Shown: positions 5,031 to 9,771 of the stretch, piece after piece
How the letters are laid out: the number at the start of each line of letters is the position of its first letter
Position numbering within the stretch: the first letter of the stretch is position 1
NCBI GenBank assembly: GCA_034190305.1
Contig: JAXHSV010000110.1
Span: 1 to 9,771 of the forward strand
Origin: JAUWNJ01 sp034190305
GTDB taxonomy: Bacteria > Planctomycetota > Phycisphaerae > SM23-33
Direction of reading: 5' to 3'
DNA length: 9,771 bases
Made by a program: the position numbers and the translations under genes
The notes under the pieces: model-generated
The model's input: the letters and a program-made list of their open reading frames with translations, nothing else
What the model was told of the DNA's origin: nothing
The model's database searches: none

Positions 5031-6185
5031 ATGCAAGTCGGACAGGAATGCAGTTTCCCGGTTGAAGTGTACAAGGACGAACTTACGGGCCGACAGGTCC
5101 GGCGGATCGGTTCGCCGGAATATCGCACCCACCATCAGTATTTCTACCTGCGAATGTGGACGGGCGATTCCCGACAGGTGCTGATCTCGTCCAGCCGCGA
5201 GGACGGTATCTATCGGCACTATCTGGTCGATGTCGAAACCGGCGAGGCAGTCTGCCTGAGCGATTGCCGGAACCTTTCGGCCTTCTTTGGGGAACTTTCC
5301 ATTGATGAGCGGCATCTGTTGTACGTAGCCGGGCCTGAATTGCGCATGCGGGACCTGTCCGCCCTGACTGAGCAAACCGTGTACACCCAGCCGGAGCCGT
5401 GGGCCGGCGCGGTGTACTACGGGGCGACGGCCGATCACAGCCGGGTCGTTATGATGGAGATGCACAAGGACGACCGCATCGAGGCCAAGGAAGGCTGGGA
5501 CGCCTTCGAGAAGCAATTTTCCGTCCATCCGCGCTGCCGACTGGTGGAACTCGATATTGAGACCGGCGATAATCGGGTAATACACGAAGACCGCTGCTGG
5601 CTGGGTCATCCGAACTATCGCCCCGACGGCAGGACGATCATGTTTTGCCACGAGGGGCCTTGGCAACTGGTGGACTCTCGGATATGGTTCATCGAACCGG
5701 ACGGCTCGAACCTCCGCGAGGGCCGAAAACGCGACCCTTCCCGCCCTGCCGGCAGAGGCACCGGTGAGTTGTGGGGGCATGAATACTGGCTGGCGGATTC
5801 CTCGCACGCCGCGTTTGTGTACTATCCGAAGAAAGCAGGACAAGACGCTACGGTTCGCCTGCTGGACCCGGACACGATGAAAGAAGAGATCCTGATGAAG
5901 GTGTCCGGCTTCTGCCACTTTATCTCCAATACCGACAACAGCCTGATCGTCGGGGACGGATCGGCGGAAATGTCCGACGCAATTCATCTGGTCGATGTAG
6001 CCGGGTGTAGCGAATCGGTTCTTTGCCGGCACGGGTCGAGTTGGAAGCCTTACATCGACCCGCGCACGGGTCGGCCAAGTACACAGGAAGTCCATCCCCA
6101 TCCCTGTTTCAACCCCGACAGCCGCCGAGTGGTCTTTTCCGGCGATCGCCACGGTTTTCCGTCTGTGTACGTAGCTGAAATCTGA
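5031..6185 (+). CDS. Oligogalacturonate lyase-like beta-propeller enzyme (PL22 type)
   Basis: The 384-residue protein resembles oligogalacturonide lyases (Ogl, PL22), seven-bladed propellers that split pectin-derived di- and oligogalacturonates by beta-elimination. The opening (VEVYKDELTGRQVRRIGSPE, then HHQYFYLRMWTGDSRQVLIS) and the blade repeats ('D..TGE', 'PDGRTIMF', 'NPDSRRVVFSGD') fit the family. The C-terminal QEVHPHP puts Gln352, His355 and His357 in the Q-x-x-H-x-H pattern of the Mn-binding site. His296 (FCHFISN) is the likely fourth ligand and His250 (GHEYW) the likely catalytic base. These assignments come from motif likeness, not alignment. No signal peptide is seen, so it probably acts in the cytoplasm on imported oligomers. 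AAAGGT lies about seven bases before the ATG. No pectin transporter or other carbohydrate gene adjoins it, which is unusual. A related propeller hydrolase cannot be excluded. Confidence 0.82.
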   Translation: MQVGQECSFPVEVYKDELTGRQVRRIGSPEYRTHHQYFYLRMWTGDSRQVLISSSREDGIYRHYLVDVETGEAVCLSDCRNLSAFFGELSIDERHLLYVAGPELRMRDLSALTEQTVYTQPEPWAGAVYYGATADHSRVVMMEMHKDDRIEAKEGWDAFEKQFSVHPRCRLVELDIETGDNRVIHEDRCWLGHPNYRPDGRTIMFCHEGPWQLVDSRIWFIEPDGSNLREGRKRDPSRPAGRGTGELWGHEYWLADSSHAAFVYYPKKAGQDATVRLLDPDTMKEEILMKVSGFCHFISNTDNSLIVGDGSAEMSDAIHLVDVAGCSESVLCRHGSSWKPYIDPRTGRPSTQEVHPHPCFNPDSRRVVFSGDRHGFPSVYVAEI

Positions 6186-6250
6186 AAAGGCGGTATTTTA
6201 TTCAGCATGTTTCGCACGCCCGCGAGTTATACAATGAAAAGCCGTTTTTA

Positions 6251-6265
6251 ATTGACGACGTCAAT
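6251..6265. promoter_or_regulatory. Palindrome ATTGACG-A-CGTCAAT with a third half-site
   Basis: Perfect seven-base inverted arms flank a single A, and the half-site ATTGACG recurs at 6290-6296. The position, 130-180 bases before the ATPase operon, suits an operator. The bound factor is unknown, and the short half-site could recur by chance. Confidence 0.35.
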
Positions 6266-6325
6266 CATCGGCAGAGCCTTCGTTCGATAATTGACGCTTA
6301 TTCATTACTTGCTCTGACTTCGAAG

Positions 6326-6354
6326 TTTAATTTAAGGTCAAAAAGCAAGATAAT
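6326..6354 (+). promoter_or_regulatory. Weak candidate promoter of the V/A-ATPase operon
   Basis: GATAAT (6349-6354) resembles a -10 box. The -35 region, TTTAAT at 17-base spacing (6326-6331), is poor. The surrounding 6300-6360 segment is AT-rich relative to the genes. A promoter should lie in the 6186-6428 gap, but this exact site is tentative. Confidence 0.3.
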
Positions 6355-6373
6355 AGAAACGCAAGGATGTTGC

Positions 6374-6397
6374 AGATACCCGACAGGGTCGGTATCT
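6374..6397 (+). promoter_or_regulatory. Leader hairpin ahead of the ATPase operon
   Basis: AGATACC (6374-6380) pairs with GGTATCT (6391-6397), extended by GAC/GTC with one bulged C, and is followed by a short run of T. It lies 31 bases before the subunit E start. It could be a weak terminator or attenuator, or a leader structure that protects the mRNA or affects translation. No riboswitch class is recognised. Confidence 0.4.
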
Positions 6398-6428
6398 TTT
6401 GTAATTGCAGGAAAAACCCGGAGCAATC

Positions 6429-7040
6429 ATGGCAGAAACAATCGAATCGTTCGTCGAGAAACTCCAGAAAGAAGGCATCGAAGCCGGTCAGGCAGAGGCG
6501 ACCAAACTCCTCGACGCCGCCCGAGCCGAAGCTGAAAAAATCATTTCCGACGCCAACGCCCGGGCAGAGGGCATAATCAACGGCGCCGGCGCCGAGGCTG
6601 AAGGAATCGTCAAACGGGGAACCGACGAACTGGAACTGGCCTGTCGCGACACTCTCCTTCGACTCCATCAAGCCGTTATGCGGTCCGTCCGCGCCATGCT
6701 GGAGAAGTCTGCCGAAACGAATCTGAAAGACAAGGATTTCCTGGCGAATCTTGTCCGCGAGGTGGTCGTCCGTTACGCAGACAAGGACGCCAGGGGCGAT
6801 CGTCCCATCGAGGTGAGAGTCAGCGATGAAATGCTGGATACGGTTTCCGCTTTGGTGGCCGGTGAGGGACCGGCCAAGGATATCAGCCTGGCGGGAGGAC
6901 TGAAATCGGCCGGTTTCGAATACAGTTCCGCCGGCGGGACGGTTGAGGTAACAGCCGAATCCGTCGCCGAAGTGTTGAGCGAGATGGTCTCACCCCGTAT
7001 TCAGGAGATTATCACGAAATCGGCCAAAACGACCGAATGA
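6429..7040 (+). CDS. atpE: V/A-type ATP synthase subunit E
   Basis: Subunit E is a peripheral-stalk protein that, with its partner stalk subunit, anchors the catalytic head of the rotary ATPase. The 203-residue frame has the family architecture: a long Ala/Glu-rich N-terminal coiled coil (about 1-75: EKLQKEGIEAGQAEATKLL, AARAEAEKIISDANARAEGI), then a C-terminal alpha/beta domain with VREVVVRYADKD, GDRPIEVRVSDEML, and DISLAGGLKSAGFEYSSAGG followed by VEVTAESVAEVLSEMVSPRI. I chose the ATG at 6429 because GGAG (6420-6423) lies five bases upstream; a TTG at 6405 would add eight unsupported residues. It is the first gene of the operon, 16 bases before the DUF2764 gene. The name atpE here means V-type subunit E, not the F-type c subunit. 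Confidence 0.85.
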   Translation: MAETIESFVEKLQKEGIEAGQAEATKLLDAARAEAEKIISDANARAEGIINGAGAEAEGIVKRGTDELELACRDTLLRLHQAVMRSVRAMLEKSAETNLKDKDFLANLVREVVVRYADKDARGDRPIEVRVSDEMLDTVSALVAGEGPAKDISLAGGLKSAGFEYSSAGGTVEVTAESVAEVLSEMVSPRIQEIITKSAKTTE

Positions 7041-7056
7041 CAAGTGCTTTGCAGAT

Positions 7057-7755
7057 ATGGGCGGATACTATTTCATCCTGACTTCGCTCCCCGTTTTGCC
7101 TGACCTTGGTGAGCTTGCGCCTATGGACCTGCGTGAATTCCGTCAACTCGCCCGCCAGGAGGCTTCGGCGGCGCCGCAGGTCGATGCCGTCCTGCTGGAG
7201 CAGGACCTCCTGCTGCGGGAATCTGTCCTCGCCGGTCAAATCGAACGGGCCGACGGCGTCGTTCTATCGAATGAGCAGGTTGTTGGCGATGAACCGCTTC
7301 CGGACTTTCTCGCCCCTGTCTCCGATAAGCAATACCGCCTGGCCGGCGACGGCACTTGGGAGGCATATTACCGGTACGTATTCCAATTGGCCGCTGAACA
7401 TCACAGCCCGTTCCTGCGCAAGTGGGTTGTTTTTGAGGTAACGCTGCGAAACGCACTGGCCGAGGAAAGGGCCGGAAAACTTGGGCTGGACGCACACGGT
7501 TACCTCATCGCCGACGACCTTGCAGGCGGATGGGCGGGCGTTTCCGGCGATGTCGATTCTGTTGCGGATACCGTTTCGGAATGGGCAGCAGCGCCCGACC
7601 TGCTGTCGGCGGCGAAGGTGCTGGACCGGCGCCGCAGGCGGTGGCTCGAAGAAAATGCCGGATACTTCACCTTCGCCGTCGATGAACTCCTTTCCTACGC
7701 CAGAGGACTTGTTTTGGTGAACAGGTGGCAGGCGCTTGAACAGAAAGAAAATTAG
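7057..7755 (+). CDS. DUF2764-family protein of the V/A-ATPase operon
   Basis: This 232-residue protein begins GGYYFILTSLPVLPDLGE, the typical start of DUF2764 proteins ('YYxlvaSLPxL'), which are found beside subunits E and A in V/A-ATPase operons of Bacteroidetes, spirochaetes and related bacteria. The rest is mostly helical: LREFRQLARQE, a Glu/Leu-rich stretch (44-62), WEAYYRYVFQLAAEHHSPFL, then KWVVFEVTLRNALAEERA and a C-terminal RRRRWLEENAGYFTFAVDEL. There is no signal peptide or membrane segment, so it is cytoplasmic. Its role is not established. Because such operons often lack an obvious central-stalk subunit C gene, a C-like linker role is a reasonable but unproven idea. No clear ribosome site precedes the ATG, so translation is probably coupled to subunit E. 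Its stop codon's last base is the first base of an inverted-repeat element. Confidence 0.82.
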   Translation: MGGYYFILTSLPVLPDLGELAPMDLREFRQLARQEASAAPQVDAVLLEQDLLLRESVLAGQIERADGVVLSNEQVVGDEPLPDFLAPVSDKQYRLAGDGTWEAYYRYVFQLAAEHHSPFLRKWVVFEVTLRNALAEERAGKLGLDAHGYLIADDLAGGWAGVSGDVDSVADTVSEWAAAPDLLSAAKVLDRRRRRWLEENAGYFTFAVDELLSYARGLVLVNRWQALEQKEN

Positions 7756-7902
7756 TCCACAAATTACACGAATTACACTAATTATTCGTAAAAAAAAGAA
7801 AAACAAGACAGGCAAAAAGAAACACAAAACAAGTTTAAGCGTAAATGCAGTACGAATCGCAATTTCTTTTTGCTATTCGTGAAATTTGTGTAATTCGTGG
7901 AC
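7755..7902. repeat. 148-bp inverted-repeat element inside the ATPase operon
   Basis: The 24-base terminal arms 7755-7778 and 7879-7902 (outer end GTCCAC, then AATTACAC blocks) are inverted copies matching at 20 of 24 positions. Nested inside are perfect inverted pairs GCAAAAAGAAA (7812-7822) / TTTCTTTTTGC (7863-7873) and ATTCGTA (7784-7790) / TACGAAT (7851-7857). The core is A-rich and encodes no protein. A transcript would form a long hairpin between the DUF2764 and subunit A genes. The layout fits a MITE-like element or other palindromic intergenic repeat. No target duplication is seen. Confidence 0.75.
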
Positions 7903-7927
7903 CTGTTCTTATCGAAAGGTACAGAAA

Positions 7928-9667
7928 GTGGCTGGAAGAATAGTCGCTGTTTTCGGAAACATGGTAACGGCGGAACTGGACCACGACGTGGTGCAAAACG
8001 CCGTAGCCTACTGCTGCCGGGACGACGGGGTGCGCCTGGTAAGCGAAGTTATCCGCGTTCGTGGAAACCAGGCCGATTTGCAGGTCTTCGAGGAGACTCG
8101 CGGGCTGAGGGTCGGAAACAGCGTCGAGTTCACCGAGGAGATGCTCTCGGTGGTGCTCGGTCCCGGCCTGCTGGGGCAGGTCTATGACGGGCTGCAAAAT
8201 CCTCTGTACGAAGTGTCCGAACAGGAAGGATTTTTCCTGACGCCCGGCGTCTATATCCACGCCCTGCAAACCGACACGCAGTGGGAATTCACTCCTGTTG
8301 CAAAGACCGGCCAAGCCGTCTCTGCCGGCGACACGCTTGGAACCGTCCCGGAAGGCATCTTCACCCACCAAATAATGGTTCCGTTCCGTCTTCGCGGCCA
8401 ATTCACCGTAGAAAAAATTATTGAGGGTGGAAAATATACCATCGAGGAGGAAATCGCCGTCATCAAGGGAAAAGACGGGCAGGAAATCCCCGTAACGATG
8501 CAGCAGACCTGGCCGGTGAAGGTGCCCCTGAATGTCTCGGATGAAAGACTGCTGCCGATCGAACCGCTGGTTACGAAGATACGCATCATCGATTCGCTGT
8601 TTCCGATTGTCCGAGGCGGGACGTACTGCATTCCCGGCCCGTTCGGTGCTGGCAAGACGGTTCTCCAACAACTCACCAGTAGGCACGCCGACGTTGACAT
8701 TGTGATCGTGGCTGCCTGCGGCGAGCGAGCCGGCGAAGTCGTCGATACTATTCGGGAATTCCCTAAACTTACCGACCCGCGCACCGGAAAAACGCTGATG
8801 GAGCGGACTATCATCATCTGCAACACCTCCGCCATGCCGGTAGCCGCACGCGAGGCTTCCGTATATACAGCCGTTACACTGGCGGAATATTATCGGCAGA
8901 TGGGTCTGCACGTGCTGCTCCTGGCCGATTCGACAAGCCGATGGGCGCAGGCAATGCGGGAAATTTCAGGTCGCCTTGAGGAAATTCCCGGCGACGAGGC
9001 GTTCCCCGCCTATCTCGAAAGCCGGATTGCATCCTTCTACGAGCGGGCCGGTCATGTCCGCCTGAACGACGGGCGGGACGGTTCGGTAACAATCGGCGGG
9101 ACGGTAAGCCCAGCCGGGGGCAACTTCGAAGAACCCGTTACACAGGGCACGCTCAAGGTCGTCGGCGCTTTCGAAGGTCTCAGCCGCGCTCGCAGCGACG
9201 CGAGGAAATACCCAGCCATCGACCCGCTGGAATCATGGAGCAAGTACACCGGAATACTCGAACCCGCCGAAGTCGCCGAGGTAAAAGAACTTCTGCACAG
9301 AGGCAATGAAGTTCACCAGATGATGACAGTCGTCGGTGAAGAAGGAACCACCATCGAAGACTTCACCGTCTATCTTAAGAGCGATTTCTTCGACAGCGTC
9401 TATCTCCAGCAGAACGCCTTCGACAAGATCGACGGCGCTACCGACGCCGAACGACAGAAATTCGTCTTCGCAAAGTGCCTCGAAGTGCTGAGGCGGGACT
9501 TCGGCTTCGAAAGCAGGGAGCAGGCCAGGACGACAATGGTCCAAATCGCCGACCGGTTCAGAAACTTCAACTACGCGGCAACGGATTCCGACGAGTACAA
9601 AAAGATTCTCGCCGAGATCGACGAAGCCATAACCCTAAAAGAAATAGAAAATGAGCCTGTTGCATAA
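7928..9667 (+). CDS. atpA: V/A-type ATP synthase catalytic subunit A
   Basis: This is the catalytic nucleotide-binding subunit of the A3B3 head of a rotary V/A-type ATPase, which hydrolyses or makes ATP coupled to H+ or Na+ flow. I start at the GTG at 7928 (579 residues): AAAGGT (7915-7920) is seven bases upstream and VAGRIVAVFGNMVTAELD is the usual N-terminal beta-barrel opening. A longer frame from a TTG at 7886 begins inside the inverted-repeat element. The V-type A bulge region (about 110-190) is present, separating it from F-type beta. The P-loop GPFGAGKT is at 237-244, the catalytic Glu in CGERAGEVVD at 266. NTSAMPVAAREASVYTAVTL, LLADSTSRWAQAMREISGRL and EIPGDEAFPAYL are family hallmarks. 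The C-terminal helical domain is complete. The coupling ion cannot be told from this subunit. Confidence 0.96.
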   Translation: MAGRIVAVFGNMVTAELDHDVVQNAVAYCCRDDGVRLVSEVIRVRGNQADLQVFEETRGLRVGNSVEFTEEMLSVVLGPGLLGQVYDGLQNPLYEVSEQEGFFLTPGVYIHALQTDTQWEFTPVAKTGQAVSAGDTLGTVPEGIFTHQIMVPFRLRGQFTVEKIIEGGKYTIEEEIAVIKGKDGQEIPVTMQQTWPVKVPLNVSDERLLPIEPLVTKIRIIDSLFPIVRGGTYCIPGPFGAGKTVLQQLTSRHADVDIVIVAACGERAGEVVDTIREFPKLTDPRTGKTLMERTIIICNTSAMPVAAREASVYTAVTLAEYYRQMGLHVLLLADSTSRWAQAMREISGRLEEIPGDEAFPAYLESRIASFYERAGHVRLNDGRDGSVTIGGTVSPAGGNFEEPVTQGTLKVVGAFEGLSRARSDARKYPAIDPLESWSKYTGILEPAEVAEVKELLHRGNEVHQMMTVVGEEGTTIEDFTVYLKSDFFDSVYLQQNAFDKIDGATDAERQKFVFAKCLEVLRRDFGFESREQARTTMVQIADRFRNFNYAATDSDEYKKILAEIDEAITLKEIENEPVA

Positions 9668-9748
9668 TTCTGTTTTTGAAAAGTGAATAATTATAGCCTG
9701 GCGGGTAGAATGCGGTCAATGGATTGATTGATAAGAAGGGATTCTCTC

Positions 9749-9771
9749 ATGGCTTACAACTTCCTGCTATG
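9749..9771 (+). CDS. Start of the next ATPase-operon gene (truncated by window)
   Basis: An ATG at 9749 with AAGGG (9736-9740) eight bases upstream opens a frame reading MAYNFLL to the window edge. Subunit B usually follows subunit A, but seven residues cannot identify it and they do not look like a standard B-subunit start. The 81-base gap after atpA shows no clear terminator, so it is probably in the same operon. Confidence 0.5.

Noticed and set aside
4986..6152. Long minus-strand frame of 388 residues opposite the PL22-like gene
   Set aside because: It is an antisense shadow of a gene with clear family motifs and has no recognisable protein features of its own.
7886..7927. TTG start giving 14 more residues on subunit A
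   Set aside because: These codons lie partly in the inverted-repeat element, are Cys-rich and unlike the family, and the GTG at 7928 has a proper ribosome site.
7835..8911. Minus-strand frame of 358 residues opposite atpA
   Set aside because: It is a shadow of the strongly conserved ATPase subunit A gene.

Overview
This 9.8 kb window looks like a chromosomal segment from a Planctomycetota-type bacterium, most plausibly class Phycisphaerae or a relative. That placement is an inference. It rests on a bacterial V/A-type ATPase operon carrying a DUF2764 gene, a compact UvrC, ribosomal protein L20 with a long lysine/alanine-rich tail, a PL22 oligogalacturonate-lyase-like enzyme, and intergenic inverted-repeat elements between genes of moderate-to-high GC. 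No phage, plasmid, rRNA, tRNA or CRISPR features are visible.

Layout. (1) The left edge (1-357, minus) holds the 5' part of a gene for a secreted protein: a signal peptide, a short helical segment, then 10-residue repeats (30-bp DNA units) running off the edge. Next comes a gene-free stretch with two inverted-repeat elements, then a compact uvrC on the minus strand (670-2043). (2) On the plus strand, facing away from uvrC, lies a hicB-hicA toxin-antitoxin pair. The toxin gene is broken by one in-frame ochre codon. It is followed by a gene-poor stretch of inverted repeats. (3) A good sigma70-type promoter (2912-2939) precedes rpmI-rplT-pheS (L35, L20, PheRS alpha). pheT does not follow pheS. 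(4) A free-standing, apparently cytoplasmic PL22 oligogalacturonate-lyase-like gene comes next (5031-6185). (5) After a 243-bp leader region with a small palindrome, the V/A-type ATPase operon begins: subunit E, DUF2764 protein, catalytic subunit A, and the first codons of a further gene at the right edge. A 148-bp inverted-repeat element sits between the DUF2764 gene and subunit A, starting on the last base of the DUF2764 stop codon.

How the genes work together. rpmI, rplT and pheS are translation functions that probably share a transcript. UvrC works in nucleotide excision repair. Subunits E and A belong to the peripheral stalk and catalytic head of a rotary ATPase whose membrane genes should lie to the right. 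The PL22-like enzyme suggests breakdown of pectin-derived oligogalacturonides. The items most worth a second look are the repeat-containing secreted protein, the single-lesion hicA, the histone-H1-like tail on L20, and the intergenic inverted repeats, especially the one inside the ATPase operon.
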